64,000 nt of DNA from contig CAVQWT010000006.1 in NCBI GenBank assembly GCA_963717705.1, positions 387,156-451,155 on the forward strand, read 5' to 3'. Both the position numbers and the translations under genes were made by a program. Shown piece after piece: positions 44,385-52,340 of this stretch. The first letter of the stretch is position 1, and each line of letters opens with the position of its first letter. Under the pieces are notes generated by a model, which was not told the DNA's origin, did not search any database, and worked only from the letters and a program-made list of their open reading frames with translations. Source of the stretch: CAVQWT01 sp963717705. GTDB lineage: Bacteria > Pseudomonadota > Gammaproteobacteria > Burkholderiales > Casimicrobiaceae.

Positions 44385-45101
44385 TCACGCCCGGGGCTCG
44401 CGCTTGAACATGCGGATGCCGTTGATCATCGTGCCGATCACCGACTCGCCGCTCATGATGTCCTCGCGGAACACCATGTACATGTGGATGAAGGCGAAGA
44501 TCAGCAGGTACCACATGGTGAAGAGGTGCACGGTACGGACCGTCTGCGGCTCGCCCAGCAGCACCGTCACCCAGCCGAACAGCGTGGTCCAGATCCCGCC
44601 CGTCGGATACCCCTGCGCGTAGAGTCCGAAGCCCGTCAGGATCATGACGATGAGCCCAAGCGTGAACATGAAGAACATCGCCGCCTGCGCCATCGGGTTG
44701 TGGCCGACCCAGTGATCCGACTCGCGCCGGATGAACGCGTAGTAGCCGGCCTGCCGGAACAGGCCCCGCCACCACGCCCCGCTCCAGAACGGGATGTAGA
44801 AGATGCTACGCGCATGGTGGTTGCCGACGATCACCCAGTAAAGCCGCACCAGGAACGCGACCGCGAGGATCCAGCCGGTGGTGAAGTGCACCATCCGGAT
44901 CCAGCCGGTGACGAAGTAGTTGCTCGCGTCGGCTCCGACCGCGATCGCCGGCAGCGGCGCGCTGATGAAGTACCCGGTCACGCCGAGCACCATGATGCAA
45001 AGCACCGTCACCCAGTGCCAGAGGCGCACCGGCGCCTCGTACACGTAGACGTCAGTCAGGGGCCCCGACAGAACGCGGCCGGAGACAGGTTCGACGCGCA
45101 T
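44385..45101 (-). CDS. hupC: Hydrogenase b-type cytochrome subunit HupC/HoxZ
   Basis: This 238-residue, four-helix membrane cytochrome b anchors the hydrogenase and passes electrons to quinone. Haem His residues are in VYEAPVRLWHWVTVLCIMVL (helix 1), FTTGWILAVAFLVRLYW (helix 2) and TVHLFTMWYLLIFAFIHMYM (last helix). It is 17 bases downstream of hupL. Confidence 0.95.
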   Translation of the reverse strand: MRVEPVSGRVLSGPLTDVYVYEAPVRLWHWVTVLCIMVLGVTGYFISAPLPAIAVGADASNYFVTGWIRMVHFTTGWILAVAFLVRLYWVIVGNHHARSIFYIPFWSGAWWRGLFRQAGYYAFIRRESDHWVGHNPMAQAAMFFMFTLGLIVMILTGFGLYAQGYPTGGIWTTLFGWVTVLLGEPQTVRTVHLFTMWYLLIFAFIHMYMVFREDIMSGESVIGTMINGIRMFKREPRA

Positions 45102-45117
45102 GGTCGCCTCCTTCTCG

Positions 45118-46917
45118 TTAGCTCACCTTGACCGAAACGATCTCTTCCCCTTCCGGGCTCAGCACGTGCGTGGCGCACGCGAGGCACGGATCGAAGCTGT
45201 GGATCGTGCGGAGGATTTCCAGCGGCTGGGCCGGATTGACCATCGGGGTGTTCATCAGCGCCGCTTCGTACGCGCCGATCTGTCCCTTCTGGTCGCGCGG
45301 ACCCGCGTTCCATGTCGTCGGCACGACGCACTGGTAGTTCTCGATCTTCGCGTTCTTGATCCTGACCCAGTGCGCCAGCGCGCCGCGCGGCGCCTCGACC
45401 GGCGCGACGCCCTTCGCCTCGGCGGGCCACGTCGACGGTTCCCACTTGTCGATGTTGGCCGTCGCGAGGTCGCCGGACTTGATGTTGGTCATCAGCTGAT
45501 CGTAGAAGTAGCGCATCTTGTGCGCCGCCCACTGGCACTCGAGACCGCGGGCCGCGGTGCGCCCCAGCGTCGAGAACAGCGCGGTGATCGGCACGTCCAG
45601 CGTCTTCAGCACGCCGTTGACCTGGTCCTGGATCTCCTTGTTGCCGCTCGCGTAGGCGATGACGTAGCGGGCGAGCGGTCCAACCTCGACCGGGTGCCCC
45701 TTCCATCGCGGCGACTTCACCCACGAGTACTTGGCGCCCTCGTCGATGTTCTCGATGTTGGTGCGCGTGCCCTTGGTCGCCGCGCCGAGCACGAAGTTCG
45801 GGTCGGTGACGCCGTCGAACGGATGCAGCCCCTTGCCCTCGTCGGCGTACTTGTACCAGCTGTGCGTGACCCATTCCTGCACCTGGTCGGCCGCCTTGAG
45901 GTCGACCTCGTGAATCTTCTTGAGGTCGCCGCCAAGGATGACGCCGGCCGGCAGCAGCATGCTCTTGTTCGAGTAGTCGTTCGGGATGTCCGGGAAGTCG
46001 CCGTAGGACATCAGGTTCTGGCCGGACAGCCCGCCGCCGATCTTCGACCAGTCCTTGTAGAAACTGGCGACCGCGAGCAGGTCGGGAATGTAGACCTGGT
46101 CGACGAACTCGATCGTCCGGTCGCAGATGTCCTTGACCATGTTGAGATTGGCCATGTTCACCGCGCCGATCGCGCCGGGGCCGTCGACGTTGATCGGGCT
46201 GGGCACGCCGCCCACCAGCCAGTTGGGGTGCGGGTTCTTGCCGCCGAAGATCGTCTGGATCTTGACGATCTCCTTCTGGAAGTCCAGCGCCTCGAGGTAG
46301 TGCGTGGTCGCCATCAGGTTCGCTTCCGGCGGCAGCTTGTACGCGGCGCTGCCCCAGTACCCGCCGGCGAAGATGCCGAGCTGGCCGCTCTCGACGAACT
46401 TCTTCAGTCGGCTCTGCACCTCACGGAAGTACCCGGGCGAGCTGTTCGGCCACGGCGAGATGCTCTGCTGCAGCTCGGAAGTCTTCTTCGGATCGGCTTT
46501 CAGCGCCGACACGATGTCGACCCAGTCCAGCGCGTGCAGGTGGTAGAAGTGCACGAGGTGATCCTGCGCGTACAGCGTCGCATGCATCAGGTTGCGGATG
46601 ATGTTCGCGTTCTTCGGGATCTTGATGCCCAGCGCGTCCTCGACCGAGCGGACCGAGGCGAGCGCGTGCACGCCGGTGCACACGCCGCAGATGCGCTCGA
46701 CGAACGCCCACGCGTCGCGCGGGTCGCGGCCCTTGAGGATGACTTCCAGGCCGCGCCACATCGTGCCGGTGGACACCGCGTTGCGGATGACGTTGTCCTT
46801 GTCGACGTTGACCTCGATCCGCAGGTGCCCCTCGATGCGGGTAATGGGGTCGACGACGATGCGCTTGCCGCTGTTGTCGAGCGTGAAACCTTGGGTCTGG
46901 ATGGTTGCCATGATCAC
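45118..46917 (-). CDS. hupL: [NiFe]-hydrogenase large subunit HupL/HoxG
   Basis: This 599-residue catalytic subunit oxidises H2. Nickel ligands are in RICGVCTGVHALASV (L1) and DPCLACATHV (L2). The C-terminus VLSPEGEEIVSVKVS after DPCLACATH is the tail removed by HupD. The sequence is that of membrane-bound group 1 enzymes, with early motif VVDPITRIEGHLRIEV. The start may be MIMATIQ (46917) or MATIQ (46911). It overlaps hupS by four bases, giving 1:1 coupling. Confidence 0.98.
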   Translation of the reverse strand: MIMATIQTQGFTLDNSGKRIVVDPITRIEGHLRIEVNVDKDNVIRNAVSTGTMWRGLEVILKGRDPRDAWAFVERICGVCTGVHALASVRSVEDALGIKIPKNANIIRNLMHATLYAQDHLVHFYHLHALDWVDIVSALKADPKKTSELQQSISPWPNSSPGYFREVQSRLKKFVESGQLGIFAGGYWGSAAYKLPPEANLMATTHYLEALDFQKEIVKIQTIFGGKNPHPNWLVGGVPSPINVDGPGAIGAVNMANLNMVKDICDRTIEFVDQVYIPDLLAVASFYKDWSKIGGGLSGQNLMSYGDFPDIPNDYSNKSMLLPAGVILGGDLKKIHEVDLKAADQVQEWVTHSWYKYADEGKGLHPFDGVTDPNFVLGAATKGTRTNIENIDEGAKYSWVKSPRWKGHPVEVGPLARYVIAYASGNKEIQDQVNGVLKTLDVPITALFSTLGRTAARGLECQWAAHKMRYFYDQLMTNIKSGDLATANIDKWEPSTWPAEAKGVAPVEAPRGALAHWVRIKNAKIENYQCVVPTTWNAGPRDQKGQIGAYEAALMNTPMVNPAQPLEILRTIHSFDPCLACATHVLSPEGEEIVSVKVS

Positions 46918-48014
46918 TTCTCCACGTCGGACAACTGGTCATTGCGATTCTTGCTGCGCGCCTGCTTGATCGCACTGACTGCGGCATGGGCTGCCACCGC
47001 GGCGCCGGCCACGCCGAGCGCGGTCAGGCCGATGCGGTTGGCCGTGCCTTCGGCTCCCGCGATGCCGGGGATGCCGACCGTCGGCAGGTGCTGGTAGAAC
47101 GAGCCCTTGTCCCAGAAGTCGTCCTCGGAGCAGCCGATGCAACCATGGCCGGACTGGATCGGGAAAGACAGGCCCTCGTTCCAGCGCAGCGACGAGCACG
47201 CGTTGTACGTCGTCGGGCCCTTGCAGCCGACCTTGTACAGGCAGTAGCCCATCCGCGCGCCGGCGTCGTCGAAGTGCTCGACGAACTGCCCGGCGTCGAA
47301 GTGCGACCGGCGGTAGCACTTGTCGTGCACGCGCTGGCTGTAGAACATCTTCGGGCGACCCTGCGCGTCCATGTCCGGCAGGCGGTCGAACGTGAGCATG
47401 TAGGTCACGACGCCCGTCATCACCTCGGCGATCGGCGGGCAGCCCGGGACCTTGATGATCGGCTTGTCGGTGATGACCTTGTGCACCGGCGTCGCGCGGG
47501 TCGGGTTCGGCTTCGCTGCCTGCACGCAGCCCCACGAAGCGCAACTGCCCCACGAGATGATCGCCTTGGCGTCCTTGGCAACGTGGCGCAGCTTCTCGAC
47601 GAACGGCTTGCCGCCGGGGATGCAGTAGATGCCGTCGTCGGCGAGCGGCGGATTGCCCTCGACCGCGAGCAGGTAGTTGCCCTTGTACTTGGCGATCGTC
47701 GCCTCCAGCACCTCCTCGGCCTGGTGACCGGCGGCCGCCATCAGCGTGTCGTCGTAGTCGAGCGAGAGCATCGACAGCACGACGTCCTTGGCGAGCGGGT
47801 GCGCGGAGCGGATGAACGATTCGGTGCAGCACGTGCACTCGAGGCCGTGCAGCCAGATCACCGGCGTGCGCGGCTTGGTCTGCATCGCCTGCGCGATCTG
47901 CTGCGCGCCGGCGTCACTGAGCCCAAGCGAGGCAGCGGTGAGGCTGCAGAACTTGAGGAAGCTGCGGCGCGAAATGCCCTGCCGGCGCATCAGCTCGTAA
48001 TAGGTTTCGGTCAT
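46914..48014 (-). CDS. hupS: [NiFe]-hydrogenase small subunit HupS/HoxK, O2-tolerant six-Cys type
   Basis: This 366-residue protein starts at 48014. A Tat signal (SRRSFLKF at 15-22) is followed by a cut expected near residue 43. The proximal-cluster cysteines are Cys60, 62, 63, 158, 163 and 192; subtracting 43 gives exactly the 17/19/20/115/120/149 pattern of the [4Fe-3S] cluster in O2-tolerant enzymes such as E. coli Hyd-1 and Ralstonia MBH. The extra residues are those in LECTCCTES and SWGSCASWGC. A C-terminal hydrophobic helix (LTALGVAGAAVAAHAAVSAI) anchors it in the membrane. Confidence 0.98.
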   Translation of the reverse strand: MTETYYELMRRQGISRRSFLKFCSLTAASLGLSDAGAQQIAQAMQTKPRTPVIWLHGLECTCCTESFIRSAHPLAKDVVLSMLSLDYDDTLMAAAGHQAEEVLEATIAKYKGNYLLAVEGNPPLADDGIYCIPGGKPFVEKLRHVAKDAKAIISWGSCASWGCVQAAKPNPTRATPVHKVITDKPIIKVPGCPPIAEVMTGVVTYMLTFDRLPDMDAQGRPKMFYSQRVHDKCYRRSHFDAGQFVEHFDDAGARMGYCLYKVGCKGPTTYNACSSLRWNEGLSFPIQSGHGCIGCSEDDFWDKGSFYQHLPTVGIPGIAGAEGTANRIGLTALGVAGAAVAAHAAVSAIKQARSKNRNDQLSDVEK

Positions 48015-48091
48015 CGATCTCTCCTCGAAGGGCGGGCCGCGGGCGGTATCGAAATTCGTTCTTGGTCCCGCGCGGGTGGAGGACAACGAGC

Positions 48092-48135
48092 GTATTAGGA
48101 ACCTCGTCGACTGCGCCGCAATTGACGCAGGTCAA
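48092..48135 (-). promoter_or_regulatory. Predicted hupS promoter with FNR-like box at a class II position
   Basis: Read on the minus strand: FNR-like box TTGACCTGCGTCAA (48135-48122), then -35 TTGCGG (48121-48116), an 18-base spacer and -10 TAATAC (48097-48092). The box is a perfect inverted repeat TTGAC-N4-GTCAA. Its centre would lie about 42-44 bases before the start site, the class II activator position of Fnr-family proteins. Confidence 0.6.
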
Positions 48136-48190
48136 GCACCGACAACGCGGGGAAACAACTTCACGCGGCGGCTGTCGCGGCGCTCGCGAA

Positions 48191-48209
48191 TGTAACGGCG
48201 GCCGTAACA
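48191..48209. promoter_or_regulatory. Second copy of the 19-bp near-palindrome, in the hupS/ATPase divergent region
   Basis: TGTAACGGCGGCCGTAACA is identical at 16 of 19 positions to the perfect dyad upstream of hupD. It lies about 177 bases from the hupS start and 153 bases from the first ATPase gene. Confidence 0.65.
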
Positions 48210-48270
48210 GGCCTGTGCGCGCCGACCGGGCACGGCGACACCGAACCAGCGCGCGCGGCGGCGAGGCAAG

Positions 48271-48284
48271 CTGACCCAGATCAA
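48271..48284 (+). promoter_or_regulatory. FNR-like box upstream of the V-type ATPase operon
   Basis: CTGACCCAGATCAA matches TTGAT-N4-ATCAA at eight of ten positions. It is 77 bases upstream of the first ATPase gene; the -10 is not clear. Confidence 0.45.
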
Positions 48285-48361
48285 GCAGCGCTGCAGGGCG
48301 CCGGCGCAGCATGGATCAGGAGGATGGGTTCCTGTTCGCTTGCGGATCGGAGCGCCTGACC

Positions 48362-48748
48362 ATGACGCGCATCCCGGTGTCGCCCGGACCGACCGCCCGC
48401 GCGGAGGAGCACGCGGCGGTGGAGGCGATCGCGCGCGTGCTCGACGCCGAGCGGTCCGCGCGCGAGCGGGTCGCGCAGGCCGCGGCGGCGGCGGCGGCGC
48501 GCGAGGAAGCCGCGCGCGCCGAGGCCCGCGCGATCGCCGAGCGCACCGAGCGCCGGCTCGCCTCGGTCCGGGGAGCCTTCGCCGCGCGGGCCGCGCGCGC
48601 GGTCGCCGCCGCCGGCGAGGCGGTCGCCCGCCTCGACGCACCCCATCCGCTGACCCCCGCCGACACGGCGCTCGCCCGCGCCGCGGCGACGGCACTGGCC
48701 GCGGAGCTGACGACCGGCGCCGACGGCCCCACAGGGGCGCCGCGATGA
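48362..48748 (+). CDS. Probable V/A-type ATPase peripheral-stalk subunit (G/H-like)
   Basis: This 128-residue protein is almost entirely an Ala/Glu/Arg-rich coiled coil (from about residue 10 to 85: RAEEHAAVEAIARVLDAERS, then long Ala/Arg heptads), as expected of the stalk subunit that pairs with E. Assignment rests on this character and on being first in an ATPase operon, the place of subunit G/H in bacterial V-type operons. ATG 48362 is preferred (GGAG upstream); an upstream ATG at 48311 has no ribosome site. It overlaps the next gene by four bases. Confidence 0.65.
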   Translation: MTRIPVSPGPTARAEEHAAVEAIARVLDAERSARERVAQAAAAAAAREEAARAEARAIAERTERRLASVRGAFAARAARAVAAAGEAVARLDAPHPLTPADTALARAAATALAAELTTGADGPTGAPR

Positions 48749-49623
48749 CCGACCTCGCGTACGCGTCGGCGCGCATCGCGGCCCGCTTCGGCGCCCGCCC
48801 GCAGGACCGCGACTGGCGGCAACTCGAGGTGCAGCGCACGCTGGCGGCGCTGCTCGACGCTGCCCGCGGCACCGCGCTCGGGCGCTTCACCGCCGGCGTC
48901 ACCGCAGGCCAGGACGTGCACGGGATCGCCGCGGTGCTGCGCGGCCACCGGCGCGCACTCGCCGCCGAGTTCACCGCGTGGATGCCCGCGCCCTGGCGGC
49001 CGGCGCTCGCGTGGCTCGCCGTCGCGCCCGACCTGCCGGTGTGCGCGCATCTCGCCGCCGGCCGGCCGTCTCGGTTGTGGATGCGCGACGACGCCGTCTA
49101 CCGCACCTGGCTGGCGCCCGACGCCGCAGCGGTCCCCGCGGGGGCCGTCGACGCGCCGCGGCCGCGGGCCGCCGCCGACGGCGCGCTGGCAGCGCTGGCG
49201 GCTCCGGATCGCGCGACGCCGGCGACCGACGCGCGCTGGCGCGACGAATGGCGGCGCCGGCTTCCGCGCGGCGCCCCGTCACCGCTCGTCGGCGCCGGCG
49301 ACCGCATCGCCGCGCACTTCTGCGCGCCCGCCGCCGCCGCGCTCGCCCCTCCATCCGCCGCGCGTTTCGACGCGCGCGCCGCCGAGGCGCTGGCGGACTC
49401 CGAGGCATACCGGCGCGCGGACCACGGCAAGCCGCCGGGCGCCCTGGCGATCGGCCCCGAGCGCGCGACGCTTTCCGGCCGGCTGACCCGGCTCTATCGG
49501 CGGGGAGGCGGCGAGCCCTCCGCCGCGTTCGCCTGCCTCGGCCTGGTGCTGCTCGACCTCGAGCGGCTGGAGGGCGAGCTCGCCCGGCGCGTCCTGTTCC
49601 CGGATCTTCCGCTCGCCGCATGA
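48745..49623 (+). CDS. Probable V/A-type ATPase central-stalk socket subunit (C/AC39-like)
   Basis: This 292-residue protein begins YASARIAARFG, reminiscent of the Y-x-x-ARIRA opening of subunit C/d. It is helical, with repeated W/L/R-rich segments (DRDWRQLEVQRTLAALLDAA; FTAWMPAPWRPALAWLAV). No other gene in the operon can supply this essential subunit, so position and length support the call. The family match is weak by eye. It overlaps both neighbours by four bases. Confidence 0.55.
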   Translation: MTDLAYASARIAARFGARPQDRDWRQLEVQRTLAALLDAARGTALGRFTAGVTAGQDVHGIAAVLRGHRRALAAEFTAWMPAPWRPALAWLAVAPDLPVCAHLAAGRPSRLWMRDDAVYRTWLAPDAAAVPAGAVDAPRPRAAADGALAALAAPDRATPATDARWRDEWRRRLPRGAPSPLVGAGDRIAAHFCAPAAAALAPPSAARFDARAAEALADSEAYRRADHGKPPGALAIGPERATLSGRLTRLYRRGGGEPSAAFACLGLVLLDLERLEGELARRVLFPDLPLAA

Positions 49624-51446
49624 TCCGCCCCCAGCCAGCCCGCTGGTTCGAGATCCTGGTCGCGCGCGACGATGCAACGGCCGCGCTCGAAGCGCTGGCC
49701 GCCACCGGCGCGGTGGAACTCGAGCCGCGCGAGGGCGTGGCGATGCCGGCGCTGCTGGCCGAGGTCGCGCCGCTGGTCGCCGCTTTCGCCGAGCTCGCGC
49801 AGCGCTACCGCGCGTACTGGCCCCATGCCGCCACGGCGCCGCACGCTTTGCCCGAACCGCCGGCGCAGGCGCTGGCGCGCGCCCTCGCCGCGCTGCGCAC
49901 GTGGGCGGCCGACGCCGAGGCGCCGATCCGCGCGCTGCAGGCAGCGCTGGCCGCGCGCGACGAGCTCGGGCGGTGGCAGCGGATCCTGGCGCAGGTGCCG
50001 CCGGCCGCGTTCGATCCGGCGCGGCTCGCCGCGGCCGGCCCGCTGCTCGGCGCCCGCGTGTTCTCGCTGCCGGCCGGCAGCGACCTCGCCGCCACGCCAC
50101 CAGCGCCCGACGACCTGCTGACGGTACCGTTCGCCGTCGACGGCGCGCCGCACCTGATCGCCGTCGGCACCCCGGTCGCGCTGGCGGCGCTCGCGCTGAC
50201 GGTGTCGGCACTGAAGGGGCGCGACGAAGGGCTCCCGCCGTGGCTCGCTGCCGACCTCGCGGCCAACGGCCGGGAACTCGTCGCACGGATCGAGGCCGCC
50301 GAGCGCGAGATCGGCGCGCGGCGCGCGCAAATCGCCGCGCTGTCGGCCGCGCACGACCTGCCCGCTGCGCTGGCGGTCGCACGGCGGCTCGAATGGGTGC
50401 TCGCCAACATAAGGGCGCTGGAGACCACCGACCTCTTCTGCCGGATCACCGGCTGGACCAGCGACCTCGCCGGCACCGGCGTCGCGGCGGCGCTCGAAGC
50501 GTCCGGCGCACGCGCGCTGCTGCATCACCCCGCGCCGCCGCGCCGCGCGCACGCGCCGCTGCTGTTCGTCAATCCGTGGTGGGCGCGCCCGTACGAAATC
50601 TTCACGCGTGCGCTGGGGATGCCGGCGCAGGACGAGGCCGATCCCTCGGTGCTGCTGGCGCTCGCGGTGCCGCTGCTGTTTGGCTACATGTTCGGCGACG
50701 TCGGCCAGGGCGCCGTCCTCGCCGCGGGCGGCTGGGCGCTGCGCCGCCGGCATCCGATCGCGAAGCTGGTGTTCGCCGGCGGCCTCGCCGCCATCGCCTT
50801 CGGCTTCGCGTTCGGCAGCGTGTTCGGGCTGCACGTCCTCGCGCCGCTGTGGGTGCAGCCACTGGACGCCCCGCTGCTCGTGCTGGGCGCGCCGATCGCG
50901 GGCGGAGCGGTGCTGCTCGCGCTCGGCCTGGTGCTGGGCGCGATCGAGGCGCACTGGCGGCACGCGTTCGCCGCCTGGCTCGTCACCGGCGGCCCGTTCC
51001 TGGTGGCGTACGCCGCGCTGCTGGCGAGCCTCGTCGACCCGTCGGCGCTGGTCGTCGCCGCCGCCGCGCTGGTGGCGTTCTGCGCGGGGCACGCGTGGGT
51101 CGAGCGGCGCGCCGTGGCGGCACTGACCGCGATCGCCGAATTCGTCGAGCGCATGGTGCAGCTCCTCATCAACACGCTGTCGTTCGCCCGCGTCGGCGCG
51201 TTCGCGCTCGCGCACGCGGGCCTGTCGTCGGCGATCGCGGCGCTGATCGCCGCCGCCGACAGCCTGTGGGCGCAGGGCCTGGTGCTCGTCCTCGGCAACG
51301 CGCTGATCCTGGTGCTCGAGGCGATGGTGGTGTCGATCCAGACCACGCGCCTCGTGCTGTTCGAGTTCTTCACCCGCTTTCTCACCGCGGCGGGCCGGCC
51401 CTTCCGGCCGCTGCCGCCGCCCCCTTCGCTGTCGCCGGAGACCTGA
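49620..51446 (+). CDS. V/A-type ATPase subunit I (a subunit)
   Basis: This 608-residue protein has a soluble N-terminal half (to about residue 320) and a membrane half with about seven or eight helices. Hallmarks are LLFGYMFGDVGQG, AFGFAFGSVFGLH and INTLSFARVGAFALAHAGLS, where the conserved Arg faces the rotor for ion transfer; the protein closes with VSIQTTRLVLFEFF. It forms the ion half-channels beside the K ring. Confidence 0.92.
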   Translation: MIRPQPARWFEILVARDDATAALEALAATGAVELEPREGVAMPALLAEVAPLVAAFAELAQRYRAYWPHAATAPHALPEPPAQALARALAALRTWAADAEAPIRALQAALAARDELGRWQRILAQVPPAAFDPARLAAAGPLLGARVFSLPAGSDLAATPPAPDDLLTVPFAVDGAPHLIAVGTPVALAALALTVSALKGRDEGLPPWLAADLAANGRELVARIEAAEREIGARRAQIAALSAAHDLPAALAVARRLEWVLANIRALETTDLFCRITGWTSDLAGTGVAAALEASGARALLHHPAPPRRAHAPLLFVNPWWARPYEIFTRALGMPAQDEADPSVLLALAVPLLFGYMFGDVGQGAVLAAGGWALRRRHPIAKLVFAGGLAAIAFGFAFGSVFGLHVLAPLWVQPLDAPLLVLGAPIAGGAVLLALGLVLGAIEAHWRHAFAAWLVTGGPFLVAYAALLASLVDPSALVVAAAALVAFCAGHAWVERRAVAALTAIAEFVERMVQLLINTLSFARVGAFALAHAGLSSAIAALIAAADSLWAQGLVLVLGNALILVLEAMVVSIQTTRLVLFEFFTRFLTAAGRPFRPLPPPPSLSPET

Positions 51447-51453
51447 ACGGGAG

Positions 51454-51807
51454 ATGCACATGAAGCGCACGCCAGTATTCGTCGCCGCCCTGGTGCTCAT
51501 CGCGGCGACGCTTGCCCTGGGCACCACGGCGCTGCTGCTGGCGCCGTCGGCGGTCGCCGCCGCGGCGGCGGGCGCGGGCGTCGCCCCCGAAGCCTGGGCC
51601 GCGGGCCTGTACGCCGCCGCGGCGGCGACCGCCGCGTCGTCGCTGGGCGCCGGCTTCGCCGTCGCGCGGGTCGGCTCCGCCGCGGTCGGCGCGCTGGCGG
51701 AGAAGCCCGAGCTCTTCGGCCGGCTGCTGATCTTCGTCGGCCTGGCCGAGGGCATCGCGATCTACGGGCTGATCGTTTCCATCCTCATCCTCAATCGCCT
51801 CACATGA
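51454..51807 (+). CDS. V/A-type ATPase rotor subunit K (c subunit)
   Basis: This 117-residue proteolipid has an N-terminal hydrophobic helix (residues 8-30), then a helical hairpin (47-75 and 86-112) joined by the polar loop ALAEKPELFGR. The ion-binding Glu is probably Glu99 in IFVGLAEGIAIYGL. The flanking Gln/Ser/Thr residues used for Na+ in sodium-type rings are not seen, so H+ is more likely (inference). A single hairpin rather than the duplicated eukaryotic form fits bacterial enzymes. Its TGA overlaps the ATG of the repeat-bearing F gene. Confidence 0.88.
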   Translation: MHMKRTPVFVAALVLIAATLALGTTALLLAPSAVAAAAAGAGVAPEAWAAGLYAAAAATAASSLGAGFAVARVGSAAVGALAEKPELFGRLLIFVGLAEGIAIYGLIVSILILNRLT

Positions 51808-52043
51808 GCCCGACGGGCCGTCCCGAGGGCGAATACCGGAGTGCGCAGCACGAAGGTAGCCCAGTGAGCCCGACGGGCCGTCCCGAGGGCGAATACCGGA
51901 GTGCGCAGCACGAAGGTAGCCCAGTGAGCCCGACGGGCCGTCCCAAGGGCGAATACCGGAGTGCGCAGCACGAAGGTAGCCCAGTGAGCCCGACGGGCCG
52001 CCCCGAGGGCGAATGCCGGAGTGCGCAGCACGAAGGCAGCCCG
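51804..52043 (+). repeat. Four exact-period 60-bp in-frame tandem repeats
   Basis: Copies at 51804-51863, 51864-51923, 51924-51983 and 51984-52043 each encode about SPTGRPEGEYRSAQHEGSPV. Copies 1 and 2 differ only in the start codon (ATG/GTG). Copy 3 has Lys for Glu, and copy 4 has Cys for Tyr plus a few silent changes. Each begins with ATG or GTG preceded by AAGGTAGCCCA, so each could in principle start translation. The reverse strand is also open. Confidence 0.95.
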
Positions 52044-52340
52044 ATGACGGCCGTCGTCTTCGTCGGTGACGCGACCAGCGCCGCGGGCTTCCGGCTCGCC
52101 GGCGTGCGCGCGATCGTGCCCGCGGCGGGCGGCGAGCGCGCAGCGCTGCGGGCGGCGCGCGAAGGCGCGCCGCTGGTGCTGCTGGCGGCATCGGTCGCGG
52201 CACGGGTGCCGGCGGCCGAGCTGTCGGCCGCCCTCGCCGCGCTGGCGCCGATCGTCGCCGTGGTGCCTGACATTGCCGGCGGCGCGGCGCCGCCGGACCT
52301 CGCGGCACGCCTCAAGGCGCAGCTGGGACTGGCCGGATGA
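51804..52340 (+). CDS. V/A-type ATPase subunit F, with an N-terminal repeat extension
   Basis: The conserved core begins at ATG 52044 (MTAVVFVGDATSAAGFRLAG) and is 98 residues, the normal size for subunit F. It has the F-type fold cues AGVRAIVPA and a closing AAPPDLAARLKAQLGLAG. The frame is open to ATG 51804, which overlaps the subunit K stop. That start would add 80 residues from four 20-residue repeats, which are polar and unlike any F subunit. Either start is possible. F sits on the rotor shaft with D and regulates coupling. Confidence 0.82.
   Translation: MSPTGRPEGEYRSAQHEGSPVSPTGRPEGEYRSAQHEGSPVSPTGRPKGEYRSAQHEGSPVSPTGRPEGECRSAQHEGSPMTAVVFVGDATSAAGFRLAGVRAIVPAAGGERAALRAAREGAPLVLLAASVAARVPAAELSAALAALAPIVAVVPDIAGGAAPPDLAARLKAQLGLAG

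Noticed and set aside
48015..48190. Sigma-54 (-24/-12) promoter for hupS
   Set aside because: No TGGCAC-N5-TTGC-like element was found; a sigma-70-type pair with an FNR-like box fits better.
51804..52043. CRISPR array
   Set aside because: The repeats are contiguous 60-base units with no unique spacers and are read in frame as protein.
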